Shown: one piece after another, positions 27,206 through 34,932 of the stretch
Numbering within the stretch: position 1 is the first letter of the stretch
Layout of the letters: each line of letters opens with the position of its first letter
NCBI RefSeq assembly: GCF_012933445.1
Contig: NZ_JABBNC010000009.1
Coordinates: 124,001-188,000, forward strand
Direction: 5' to 3'
From: Actinoplanes sp. TBRC 11911
GTDB taxonomy: Bacteria > Actinomycetota > Actinomycetes > Mycobacteriales > Micromonosporaceae
Length of the DNA stretch: 64,000 nt
The notes under the pieces: model-generated
The model's input: the letters and a program-made list of their open reading frames with translations, nothing else
What the model was told of the DNA's origin: nothing
The model's database searches: none
Position numbers and translations under genes: made by a program

Positions 27206-27694
27206 CTACGCGACCGGGTGGGCGGCGGCGAAGTCGAAGAGCCAGTCGCTGGTGATTGACATGTTCGGATTTTTCATGACACGTCGGATCGCGTCGCCCG
27301 GGGCGATGCCCAGCATCACCAAGGTCGTGCAGGCCAGCAACGTCGAGCGGCCCACGCCACCGAACGACTGGGTCACCACGAAGCGGCCGGAGCGGACATA
27401 GGTGGCGAGGCGGCGGGCCAGCGCGATCGCCTTGGCCGCCTCCTCCCGGGGAATTCCGCCGTCCGCCACGGGGAACGGCACGAACTCCACGCCGACCGCG
27501 GCCGCGGCCTCCGCCGTACCGCCGAAGCCCAGCTGGTGTTGCTCGGCGCTGGTGAGCGCCGAAACCAGCACCTGCACTCCGCTGCGGGCGAGAGCGGCCA
27601 GATTTTCGGCCGGCCACGGCTCGGAGCGCGGATGCGCGATGGTGGCCAGCTGACCGGGACCGGGCCCGGCGATGACGTGCAGTGCTGGTCTCAT
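27206..27694 (-). CDS. Dual-specificity phosphatase-fold protein with substituted catalytic Cys
   Basis: A 162-residue protein resembling a small tyrosine/dual-specificity phosphatase. The expected HCxxGxGR[ST] loop is present as TQSFGGVGRSTLLACTTLV: the Arg (R) and the following Ser/Thr are kept, but the position six residues before Arg is Ser, not Cys, and the preceding His is Gln. Thiol catalysis should be impossible, so it may be a pseudophosphatase that binds phospho-ligands. The ATG at 27694 (MRPALHVIAGPGPGQL) is chosen; a start further up would add 20 residues. The gene is divergent from ddl. Confidence 0.75.
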   Translation of the reverse strand: MRPALHVIAGPGPGQLATIAHPRSEPWPAENLAALARSGVQVLVSALTSAEQHQLGFGGTAEAAAAVGVEFVPFPVADGGIPREEAAKAIALARRLATYVRSGRFVVTQSFGGVGRSTLLACTTLVMLGIAPGDAIRRVMKNPNMSITSDWLFDFAAAHPVA

Positions 27695-27827
27695 GAATGT
27701 CGCTGTCCCCTTGTACCGTGGCGGCGGCTGGGCCCGGTGAATCCCGCACATGGCTCGGTCGTCCCACATGCGGCTAACGCAGAGTAGGGTCTCCCCCGGC
27801 AAACCCGCTACTGAGAGGCCCAAGAAA

Positions 27828-28922
27828 GTGACGACCCCTCGGAAAACCCGCGTGGCGATCGTGTTCGGCGGTCGCAGCAGCGAGCACGCCATCTCGGTGG
27901 TGAGTGCCGGGAGCATCCTGCGCGCGCTCGACCCCGACCAGTACGAGGTGGTCCCGGTCGGCATCACACGCGAGGGCCGATGGGTGCTGGCGGGCGAGGA
28001 TCCGGCGCAACTGGCGATCAGCGAGCGCCGGCTGCCGGAGATCACGGCGTCCAGCGGCAGCGCGGTCGTGCTCGCCCCCGACCCGACGGCGACCGAGCTG
28101 ATCGTGCGGGACCCGTCCGCGGGCGCCTCCACGCTGGCCGGCGTCGACGTGGTCTTCCCGGTGCTGCACGGGGCGTACGGCGAGGACGGCACCATCCAGG
28201 GCATGCTGGAAATGGCCGGAATCCCGTACGTGGGTGCGAACGTCTTCGCCTCCGCCGCCGCGATGGACAAGGAGTTCACCAAGAAGCTCGCCGCGGTCGA
28301 GGGCATCCCGGTCGGGCCATGGGCGGTGCTGCGCGCCGGTGTCTCGCTGTCCGAGGCCGACAAGGAGCGGCTGGGCCTGCCGGTGTTCGTGAAGCCGTCG
28401 CGGGCCGGTTCGTCGTTCGGCATCACCAAGGTCACCGACTGGAGCCGGCTCGACGAGGCGGTCGCCGCGGCCCGGAAGATCGACCCGAAGGTGCTGGTCG
28501 AGGCCGCGATCGTGGGCCGTGAGATCGAGTGCGGCGTGCTCGAGGGCGAGGCCGGGGGCGCGCCCGAGGCGTCGCTGCTCGCCGAGATCCACGTCGACGA
28601 GCACGAGTGGTACGACTTCGAGGCGAAGTACCTGGAGGGCGGCCGCTACGACATCCCGGCCGACCTGCCCGCCGAGGTCACCCAGCAGATCCAGGAGTAC
28701 GCGCGGCGCACCTTCACGGCGCTCGACTGCGCCGGTCTGGCCCGCGTCGACTTCTTCGTCACCGCCGATCACCAGGTCTACCTCAACGAGATCAACACGA
28801 TGCCGGGCATGACGCCGACGTCGATGTTCCCGTTGATGTGGGCGGCCACCGGCCTGGAATACCCGAAGGTCGTCGACCGCCTCATCCGTACGGCACTGCG
28901 GCGCGGCACGGGCCTGCACTAG
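27828..28922 (+). CDS. ddl: D-alanine--D-alanine ligase
   Basis: Ddl makes the D-Ala-D-Ala dipeptide for peptidoglycan in an ATP-grasp reaction. The 364-residue protein begins VTTPRKTRVAIVFGGRSSEHAISVVSA (N-terminal GGRSSEH signature), has the VLHGAYGEDGTIQG motif, the ATP-grasp LPVFVKPSRAGSSFGI segment and the C-terminal Mg/phosphate motif LNEINTMPGMTPTS. The residue after GMT and the KYD-type loop indicate the ordinary D-Ala ligase. The GTG at 27828 is the family start. Confidence 0.96.
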   Translation: MTTPRKTRVAIVFGGRSSEHAISVVSAGSILRALDPDQYEVVPVGITREGRWVLAGEDPAQLAISERRLPEITASSGSAVVLAPDPTATELIVRDPSAGASTLAGVDVVFPVLHGAYGEDGTIQGMLEMAGIPYVGANVFASAAAMDKEFTKKLAAVEGIPVGPWAVLRAGVSLSEADKERLGLPVFVKPSRAGSSFGITKVTDWSRLDEAVAAARKIDPKVLVEAAIVGREIECGVLEGEAGGAPEASLLAEIHVDEHEWYDFEAKYLEGGRYDIPADLPAEVTQQIQEYARRTFTALDCAGLARVDFFVTADHQVYLNEINTMPGMTPTSMFPLMWAATGLEYPKVVDRLIRTALRRGTGLH

Positions 28923-28925
28923 CCC

Positions 28926-29564
28926 CTACTGGTTGCAGCCCGTCGGGACGCCGGTGGTCTTGGACAGCACCGTCTTGACCACCGTGTCGGAGAACTCGTT
29001 CGCCCACTGGGCCGTCTGGTTGTAGCTGCTCGGCACGTTCACCCGTACGGCGATCTCGCGGTCCATCGTGGTGAACACGTCGGTCGCCGTACCGGGGACG
29101 CCGTACCAGCAGACGCCGTTCATCTTCAGCATCGTGGCGTCCAGCGGCACGCAGCCCGCGTGTCCCCCGTCGACCCGCTCGCACAGGGTCGGCTGGGGCA
29201 CGCCACACGAGACGGCGATCGGCGGCTGGCCGTACGCGGCGTTCTGCTCGGGGCCGGAACTCACCTTGCGGGCCGGTAGATCGCGCACCTTCATCGGGAG
29301 CTGCGAGGTGAGCGCCAGGCACGCCTGGGCGGCCCGCGCGGTCAGCTTGGGCGCGGCCATCTGAACGGGCGTGGTCGGCACGGCCACCGGAGCGGACGCC
29401 TTCGCCTCCGGGGTCGGGTCGGACGGCCGGACGTTGAAGAAAATCAGGAGACACACGGCAATCGCGACCGGTACGGCGATCACGGCGGCCCACAGGGCGG
29501 CACCGCGCATCGACGGATCCGGCTTTTCGGCCTTTTCCGCCGGTGTGGTCTCCACGTCTGGCAT
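28926..29564 (-). CDS. DUF3515 membrane-anchored protein
   Basis: A 212-residue protein with a short cytoplasmic N-terminus, one membrane segment (about 23-44, ALWAAVIAVPVAIAVCLLIFF) and an extracytoplasmic DUF3515 domain with conserved Cys (QACLALTSQLP, VSCGVPQPTLCERVDG, GVCWYGVPG). The M. tuberculosis homologue, Rv2980, also sits beside ddl. Function unknown. The downstream ends of ddl and this gene are three bases apart. Confidence 0.88.
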   Translation of the reverse strand: MPDVETTPAEKAEKPDPSMRGAALWAAVIAVPVAIAVCLLIFFNVRPSDPTPEAKASAPVAVPTTPVQMAAPKLTARAAQACLALTSQLPMKVRDLPARKVSSGPEQNAAYGQPPIAVSCGVPQPTLCERVDGGHAGCVPLDATMLKMNGVCWYGVPGTATDVFTTMDREIAVRVNVPSSYNQTAQWANEFSDTVVKTVLSKTTGVPTGCNQ

Positions 29565-29565
29565 G

Positions 29566-29799
29566 TCAGAGATTTACCACGGAGCAGGTCAGGGTCCGCA
29601 TGATGCCCTGCACGTACTGGACTTTGCTCACAATGAGGCTGCCGAGGTCGTCCACGGTGTGCGCCTCGGCCAGAACCACGACGTCGTAGGGCCCGGTCAC
29701 CGCGTCCACCCGCACGACACCGGGGATTTTGCCGATCGAGGCGGCCACGTCATGCGCCTTTCCGACCTCTGTTTGGATCAGGATGTATGCCTGGACCAC
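29566..29799 (-). CDS. Stand-alone Lrp/AsnC ligand-binding (RAM) domain protein
   Basis: A 77-residue protein, VVQAYILIQTEVGKAHDVA, consisting only of the RAM/AsnC_trans_reg ligand-binding domain (GVVRVDAVTGPYDVVVLAEA) with no helix-turn-helix. Such stand-alone domains oligomerise and bind amino acids; their partners are unknown. The GTG at 29799 is preferred because GGAG lies seven bases before it; a GTG 18 bases further upstream has no such site. It lies just upstream of the DUF3515 gene (one base apart), so the two are probably co-transcribed, and it is divergent from thiL. Confidence 0.85.
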   Translation of the reverse strand: MVQAYILIQTEVGKAHDVAASIGKIPGVVRVDAVTGPYDVVVLAEAHTVDDLGSLIVSKVQYVQGIMRTLTCSVVNL

Positions 29800-29897
29800 G
29801 ATCCGACTCCAATCCACGTCCGCCGTAACTCGAAACGTGAAACTACCGTATGAATCCGTTCGACAGCGGGACGCGAACTAAACGAAAGGCCGCGCAC

Positions 29898-30836
29898 GTG
29901 AGCATTGCCGAGGCCGGTGAGTTCGGGCTCATCACCCGGGTCGTCGCGCGACTGAAGACCGGGCGGTCGACCCTGCTCGGGCCGGGCGACGACGCCGCGA
30001 TAGTGGCCGCCCCTGATCAACGAGTGGTGGCGTCGACCGACGTGCTCGTGGAGGGACGACATTTCCGCCGCGACTGGTCGAGCGCGGCGGACGTCGGTCA
30101 CCGCGCGGCGGCGGCCAATCTGGCGGACATCGCGGCGATGGGTGCGGTGCCGACGGCGCTGCTGGTGGCGCTGTGCGCGCCGACCGATCTGCCGGTCGCC
30201 TGGGCCGAGGAACTGGCCGACGGCCTCTCCGCCGAGGCGGGGCTGGTCGAGGCGAGCGTGGTGGGCGGCGACATGTCGTCGAGCCCGACGCTGACGATCG
30301 CGGTGACCGCCTTGGGCGATCTGCAAGGACAACCCCCGGTCGTACGCGGCGGCGCACAGCCCGGCGATGTGCTGGCACTGGCGGGCCGCACGGGTCACGC
30401 GGCGGCCGGATACACGGTGCTGTCGCGCGGCTTCCGAACGCCGAAGTCGCTGGTCGAGGCGTACCGGCGACCTGTCGTTCCGTATGCGGCGGGTCCTGCC
30501 GCCGCCCGGGCCGGCGCCACCGCGATGATCGACGTCTCGGACGGCCTGCTGCAGGATCTCGGCCATATCGCCGTCGCCGGCGTGGTCGGGATCGACGTGC
30601 GGACCGAGGCGTTCGAGGTGCCGGACCAGATGCGGGACGCGGCCACCGCGCTCGGGGTCGACCCGTTGCAGTGGCTGCTCGGTGGCGGGGACGACCACGC
30701 GCTCGCCGCCACGTTCCCGCCGTCGGCCACGTTGCCGGACGGCTGGCGGGTGATCGGCTCGGTGCACGAGGGCACCGGGGTGACCGTCGACCGTAGGCCC
30801 TGGACCGGGGGCACCGGCTGGGACCACTTTCGCTGA
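29898..30836 (+). CDS. thiL: Thiamine-monophosphate kinase
   Basis: ThiL phosphorylates thiamine monophosphate to the active diphosphate. The 312-residue protein carries the family motifs LLGPGDDAAIV, STDVLVEGRHF, NLADIAAMGAVPTA, VVGGDMSSSP, AMIDVSDGLLQDLG and LLGGGDDHALAATF. The GTG at 29898 (VSIAEAGEFGLITRV) is the conserved start; an upstream ATG would add 16 basic residues. GNAT acetyltransferase follows 21 bases downstream. Confidence 0.95.
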   Translation: MSIAEAGEFGLITRVVARLKTGRSTLLGPGDDAAIVAAPDQRVVASTDVLVEGRHFRRDWSSAADVGHRAAAANLADIAAMGAVPTALLVALCAPTDLPVAWAEELADGLSAEAGLVEASVVGGDMSSSPTLTIAVTALGDLQGQPPVVRGGAQPGDVLALAGRTGHAAAGYTVLSRGFRTPKSLVEAYRRPVVPYAAGPAAARAGATAMIDVSDGLLQDLGHIAVAGVVGIDVRTEAFEVPDQMRDAATALGVDPLQWLLGGGDDHALAATFPPSATLPDGWRVIGSVHEGTGVTVDRRPWTGGTGWDHFR

Positions 30837-30857
30837 CGCTCGTTAGATTTGCTGTTT

Positions 30858-31316
30858 GTGAGCGAAATTAAGATCCGTCAAGCCGATCTGTCCGAGCCCG
30901 TGGTGCGGTCGCTGGTCACCGAGCTGCTGGCCGAGCTGTCGGAGCGATACGGCGGCACCGGCGACGACACCCCGATCGGTGAGACGGACTTCACACCGCC
31001 GAACGGGATGTTCTTCGTCGTGGACGACGGCGAGCGGTTACTGGGCTGCGCGGGCTGGCGCCGGCACGGCTCGGACGCCGAACTGAAGCGGATGTTCACG
31101 GTGCGGGCGGCACGCGGGCGGGGCTTGGCGCGCCGCCTGCTCACCGGGATCGAGGAGTCGGCGCGCGAGGCGGGCTGCGCGCGGGTGATCCTGGAGACCG
31201 GCGACCGCCAGCCGGAGGCGATCGCCCTGTACGAGGCGACCGGCTACACCCGCATCGAGGACTTCGGCTACTACGCGGGCGAGGAGGGTGTCCTCTCCTT
31301 CGCGAAGGCGCTGTAG
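30858..31316 (+). CDS. GNAT-family N-acetyltransferase
   Basis: A 152-residue GNAT acetyltransferase: acetyl-CoA binding motif A is MFTVRAARGRGLARRLLTGI (R/Q-x-x-G-x-G/A), followed by ARVILETGDRQPEAIALYEATGY. Substrate is unknown. The GTG at 30858 (VSEIKIRQADL) is taken as start; a TTG nine bases upstream is the only alternative. Probably in an operon with thiL. The two tRNA genes on the other strand follow. Confidence 0.88.
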   Translation: MSEIKIRQADLSEPVVRSLVTELLAELSERYGGTGDDTPIGETDFTPPNGMFFVVDDGERLLGCAGWRRHGSDAELKRMFTVRAARGRGLARRLLTGIEESAREAGCARVILETGDRQPEAIALYEATGYTRIEDFGYYAGEEGVLSFAKAL

Positions 31317-31454
31317 CGCGCCCGGCGCGGTGTAGCACGACGGCCCGGGCGGGCTCGGGTCCACATTCGACCGTCCTCGGGGGCCCGGCCACGCGGCCGC
31401 CCCCCGGGAACGCAAAAGGCCCGCATCTCTCGATGCGAGCCGTTTCACGCTGTG

Positions 31455-31527
31455 TAGCCCCGAAGGGATTCGAACCCTCGCTACCGCCTTGAGAGGGCGG
31501 CGTCCTAGGCCGCTAGACGACGGGGCC
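31455..31527 (-). tRNA. tRNA-Glu (anticodon CTC)
   Basis: A 73-base cloverleaf: acceptor GGCCCCG pairs with CGGGGCT, the D-arm has the usual TCTAGCGGCCTAGGA form, the anticodon arm is CCGCC-CTCTCAA-GGCGG with anticodon CTC, and the T-arm is GAGGGTTCGAATCCCTT. CCA is not encoded. The first acceptor pair is G-U. Confidence 0.95.
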
Positions 31528-31619
31528 AGGACCTGCTTTGCTGCTTGCGCTTCCGCGTCAGCGACGGGCCGAACTCTATCAGAAGTCCAGCGCCGCCCTC
31601 CTTCGCGGGAGTGCCAGCG

Positions 31620-31691
31620 CTGGGGTACCAGGACTCGAACCTAGACTAACTGGACCAGAACCAGTTGGGCTGCCAATTACCCCATACCCCA
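31620..31691 (-). tRNA. tRNA-Gln (anticodon CTG)
   Basis: A 72-base cloverleaf: acceptor TGGGGTA pairs with TACCCCA, discriminator G; anticodon arm ACTGG-TTCTGGT-CCAGT with anticodon CTG; T-arm with GGTTCGAGTCC. The U1-A72 pair is the typical glutamine identity element. It lies 92 bases upstream of tRNA-Glu on the same strand. Confidence 0.95.
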
Positions 31692-31755
31692 TTTGGCTCG
31701 GTTTCCCGTGCCGAGAGAGAACTTTACCTGACCCCCCAGTGCCCACCAAATCGGG

Positions 31756-32559
31756 TTACCCGAACATCGCCGCGTGTTCGCGCGCCCACCGCTCGTAGGA
31801 CCTCGGCGCCCGCCCGATGAGCCGCGAAACCGTGGGGACCGCCCGCTGCGGGTGCTTCGCCAGCACCGCCAGCCCGTCCAGATACCAGGAGGCGTACTCC
31901 CCCAGCACCCTCTCGAACACCGGTAACGCCCGGTCGTGGGGCAGATCGACGTACGAGAGGCTACGACCGATCCCCCGGCCGATCGCTCCGACCTTCTGCC
32001 GCCGGCCGATCGCCGTGGGGCCGGTCAGCTCGTACGCCCTCCCCTCGTGCCCCGATTCGACCAGGACCCGGGCGGCGACCGCGGCGACGTCCTCCTGGGC
32101 GATCGGAGCGTTCACCGCCTCGCCGTACGCGTCCAGGACCTCGTCGCCCGCCCGGATCTGCGGCGCCCAGAGATCGGCGTTGGACATGAACTCGCCGGGC
32201 TCGAGGTGGGTGAACGCCACCCCGCACGCCTCCACCCCGTCCTCCACCTGCTGCCAGTGCTCGCCCTTGGCACCGGCCAGATCCACGATCCGGCGCACGC
32301 CCGCGCGGGCCGCCATCGCGCACACCTCATGCACGGTCGGCACGTGCGGAGCGAGGTACATCACATCGACGCCCGCCAGCGCCGCCGGGAGGGTCTCGAT
32401 CTTGCCGAGGAAGCCGCGGACCACGTCCACGCCCGCGGGTAAGCCGGCGCGCGCGGGACTCACCGTCAGCGCCCGGACGTCGTCGGCGCCCAGCGCGAGC
32501 AATTCGTCCACCACCATCCGACCCACGTTGCCGGTGGCGCCGGTGACCAGGATCTTCAT
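31756..32559 (-). CDS. NmrA-like NAD(P)-binding oxidoreductase
   Basis: A 267-residue atypical short-chain dehydrogenase. The N-terminal MKILVTGATGNVGRMVVDELL is the extended-SDR GxxGxxG nucleotide loop; no YxxxK catalytic pair stands out, as in NmrA-like or quinone-reductase-like proteins. Substrate unknown. It is divergent from a TetR regulator across a 45-base gap with a palindrome, so it is very likely the target of that regulator. Confidence 0.88.
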   Translation of the reverse strand: MKILVTGATGNVGRMVVDELLALGADDVRALTVSPARAGLPAGVDVVRGFLGKIETLPAALAGVDVMYLAPHVPTVHEVCAMAARAGVRRIVDLAGAKGEHWQQVEDGVEACGVAFTHLEPGEFMSNADLWAPQIRAGDEVLDAYGEAVNAPIAQEDVAAVAARVLVESGHEGRAYELTGPTAIGRRQKVGAIGRGIGRSLSYVDLPHDRALPVFERVLGEYASWYLDGLAVLAKHPQRAVPTVSRLIGRAPRSYERWAREHAAMFG

Positions 32560-32568
32560 TACCGTACC

Positions 32569-32599
32569 CCCTACGGAAAGTGTTCCCGTAGGGTATACG
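32569..32599. promoter_or_regulatory. Shared operator/promoter of the NmrA-TetR pair
   Basis: CCCTACGG (32569-32576) and CCGTAGGG (32586-32593) are perfect inverted repeats. TATACG at 32594-32599 fits a -10 box for the TetR gene and lies five bases before its ATG, so that transcript may be leaderless. The operator abuts this -10 box, consistent with autorepression and repression of the divergent gene. Confidence 0.68.
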
Positions 32600-32604
32600 G
32601 AATC

Positions 32605-33381
32605 ATGACGGATTTCACCGGCCGCATCCTGCCGCTGCTCTGGCGGCGGTCCATCCCGGCGCCGGATCGCAAGACCGGCCGGCCCGCCCGGCTCACCATC
32701 GACGACGTGGTCGCCACCGGCATCCGGGTCGCCGACCGGGAGGGGCTCGATGCCGCCTCGATGGCGAGGGTCGCGACCGAGCTCGCGGTCGGAACGATGA
32801 CTTTGTACGGGTATGTGCCTTCACGCCCCGAGCTGATCGACCTCATGGTCGACGAGGTGCTGGGCTCACGCGATCTGCTGCCACCCGCCCCCGGCGATTG
32901 GCGATCACGGATCCTCCGGTACGCCGAGAGCACCTTCACGATCTACCGCGAACACCCGTGGCTGGCCCGCACGTCCCAGCAGCGCCCGCCGATCGGTCCC
33001 GGCATGCTGGCCGACCGCGAGTACGTGCTGGCCGCCATCTCGTCGCTGGGCCTGCCCACGTCGATGGTGAACACGGCGGCGCTGACCATCGCGGCCTGGA
33101 TAGCCGGCGCGGCCCGCAACGAGGCGGAGGGCATCCTGCTGCGCCGCGCCACCGGCGAGACGAACGACGACTGGTGGTCGCAACGTGGCGAGCTGTGGGA
33201 GAAGTGGTTCGACGTGGAGTCCCACCCCGCGATGACCGCGTTGTGGAACGCCGGCGGCTTCACCCGAGGAGCCGACGAGCAGGCGCGCGACGCGTACGAG
33301 CTGGGCCTGAAGCTCTTGCTCGACGGCATCGAAGCGGCATCGCCGGCCCAGCAGACCTCCGGCACCGACCCGCGCCGCTGA
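32605..33381 (+). CDS. TetR-family regulator
   Basis: A 258-residue TetR/AcrR-type regulator. After an N-terminal extension (about 1-28) the HTH is RLTIDDVVATGIRVADREG with the recognition helix MARVATELAVGTMTLYGYV (Y-x-Y/H-V end). The C-terminal domain matches the TetR_C group of drug-responsive regulators. Ligand unknown. Divergent from the NmrA-like oxidoreductase with a shared palindrome. Confidence 0.9.
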   Translation: MTDFTGRILPLLWRRSIPAPDRKTGRPARLTIDDVVATGIRVADREGLDAASMARVATELAVGTMTLYGYVPSRPELIDLMVDEVLGSRDLLPPAPGDWRSRILRYAESTFTIYREHPWLARTSQQRPPIGPGMLADREYVLAAISSLGLPTSMVNTAALTIAAWIAGAARNEAEGILLRRATGETNDDWWSQRGELWEKWFDVESHPAMTALWNAGGFTRGADEQARDAYELGLKLLLDGIEAASPAQQTSGTDPRR

Positions 33382-33459
33382 CCGCTCCACCGCGGCGAGG
33401 GCGAGTCCGGCGCCGGTCGCCCGGCGCCGGAACACCCGTCCGTTGTGGAACGACGAACG

Positions 33460-34254
33460 TCAGTCGAGCGAGACGACCGGGTTACGCAGCTCGCCGATCC
33501 CCTGCACGCTCACCGACACCAGATCGCCCGCCGTGATCTCGCTGACCCCCGCGGGCGTACCGGTCAGGATGATGTCGCCCGGCAGCAAGGTCATGACGTG
33601 CGAGATGTACGAGACCAGCGTCGGGATATCGAAGATCATGTCTTTGGTGCGGCCGATCTGGCGCACCTCCATGGCCTCCGGGTTGCGGCCCACCTCGCAG
33701 CGGATCTCCACGTCGCTGACGTCGAGGTCGGTGACGATCCACGGGCCGATCGGGCAGAACGAGTCGAAGCCCTTGGCGCGCGTCCACTGCGGGTCCTTGC
33801 GCTGCAGGTCGCGGGCGGTGACGTCGTTGCCGACCGTGTACCCGAAGATGGCGCTGGCGGCACCGGCCCGGTCGACGCGGCGGGCGCCGGTCGCGCCGAT
33901 CACCACGGCCAGCTCGGCCTCCTCCTCGACCTGCTGCGACTGGGGTGGCAGCCGGATCGCGTCGTTCGGGCCGATCACCGAGGTGGACGGCTTGATGAAG
34001 ATCAGCGGTTCCTTGGGCACCTCGTTGCCGAGCTCGGCGGCGTGGTCGGCATAGTTGCGGCCGACCCCGATCACTTTGCTGGAGAAGATCGGCGCGAGCA
34101 GCCGCACGTCGGCCAGCGCCCAGCGCTGCCCGGTGAATCGGACCGCCTCGAACGGCAGCGAACCGATCTCGGCCACGGTGAGACCGGAGTCGCCGTCACC
34201 CTCCACGACGCCGAACGAAACCCCTCCGGCATGAACAAAACGGGCGAAACGCAC
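33460..34254 (-). CDS. Fumarylacetoacetate hydrolase family protein
   Basis: A 264-residue FAH-fold enzyme. The C-terminal catalytic domain begins KVIGVGRNYADHAAELG; metal ligands are in EEEAELAVVIG and GNDVTARDLQ, and KGFDSFCPIGPW is the conserved substrate loop. Family members cleave or decarboxylate acylpyruvates or isomerise aromatic-ring catabolites; the M. tuberculosis homologue Rv2993c lies near gltX and leuB. The exact reaction is not determinable. GTG start at 34254. It lies 16 bases downstream of the XRE regulator on the same strand. Confidence 0.9.
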   Translation of the reverse strand: MRFARFVHAGGVSFGVVEGDGDSGLTVAEIGSLPFEAVRFTGQRWALADVRLLAPIFSSKVIGVGRNYADHAAELGNEVPKEPLIFIKPSTSVIGPNDAIRLPPQSQQVEEEAELAVVIGATGARRVDRAGAASAIFGYTVGNDVTARDLQRKDPQWTRAKGFDSFCPIGPWIVTDLDVSDVEIRCEVGRNPEAMEVRQIGRTKDMIFDIPTLVSYISHVMTLLPGDIILTGTPAGVSEITAGDLVSVSVQGIGELRNPVVSLD

Positions 34255-34270
34255 GGGATTGATCCCATCA

Positions 34271-34537
34271 CTAGAGGCCAGGTTCCACCCGGGAATGTAC
34301 GCCGTTCGACTCCGCTCCCAGCCTCGGGAACGGCGCCAACGAGAACACCACCTCGACCGGGACCTCGAAGTATGCGCAGATGCGAAGGGCCAGGTGAAGG
34401 CTCGGGCTGAACTCGCCGCGCTCCAGGTAGCCGACCGTCTGGTAGTGCACGCCCAGCGCGTCGGCGAGCTGCCGCCTCGAGATGCCGCGCTCGGCACGCA
34501 GCATCGCGATGCGGTTGTAGGTGATCTCGGAGCTCAT
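34271..34537 (-). CDS. XRE-family HTH regulator
   Basis: An 88-residue protein that is mostly a Cro/CI helix-turn-helix (about 6-62): NRIAMLRAERGISRRQLADALGVHYQTVGYLERGE split at the family turn. The C-terminal 20 residues are not conserved. Such short regulators are common as the last gene of an ABC-2 exporter operon. Its ATG overlaps the stop of the permease remnant by four bases, so it was part of that operon and remains translatable from it. Confidence 0.88.
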   Translation of the reverse strand: MSSEITYNRIAMLRAERGISRRQLADALGVHYQTVGYLERGEFSPSLHLALRICAYFEVPVEVVFSLAPFPRLGAESNGVHSRVEPGL

Positions 34538-34932
34538 CGCCCGACCGTGGCCAGCATCCGGTCGCGGCGCGCGGCCACCGCCGACCCGGACTCGCGGCGG
34601 GCCATCCGGCGCAGGATCACCGGGGCCACCAGCAGCCCGAGGACCGCCCAGACGGTGAGCACACCGAAGGTCTCCAGATGCCGCCAGGCGTGGTGCAGCT
34701 CCACCGCCGAGAGCGCATCGGGCAGGAACGCCGAACGCATGCCCAACCCTAGCCAGTAGATCGGGAAGATCTGGGCGACACCCTGCAGCCAGCCCGGCAT
34801 CGACGTGATCGGGTAGAACACGCCGGAGATCGCGACGAGACCGACCAGCGGCAGCATCACCAGGCCCATGTTGCGCGGGTTGTCGAACAGCGATCCCAGC
34901 ACCGCGCCGAGCGGCATGGTAGCAATGAGCGC
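34534..34932 (-). pseudogene. ABC-2 permease remnant, 5' half deleted
   Basis: About 130 residues correspond to the C-terminal half of an ABC-2-type permease (ALIATMPLGAVLGSLFDN, then LVAISGVFYPITSMPGW and PIYWLGLGMRSAFLPD), with the last three or four membrane segments. The N-terminal half is absent: immediately upstream the sequence is the 3' part of the ATPase gene in another frame. An internal ATG at 34917 could start a short protein, but the family needs about 250 residues. I therefore call it a pseudogene made by deletion. Confidence 0.78.

Noticed and set aside
26899..27255. Plus-strand frame of 118 residues
   Set aside because: Arg/Ala-rich chance frame in GC-rich DNA, overlapping the end of the phosphatase-like gene, no start signal.
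29850..29897. Longer thiL start
   Set aside because: The 16 extra residues are basic and unconserved; the GTG at 29898 gives the normal ThiL N-terminus.
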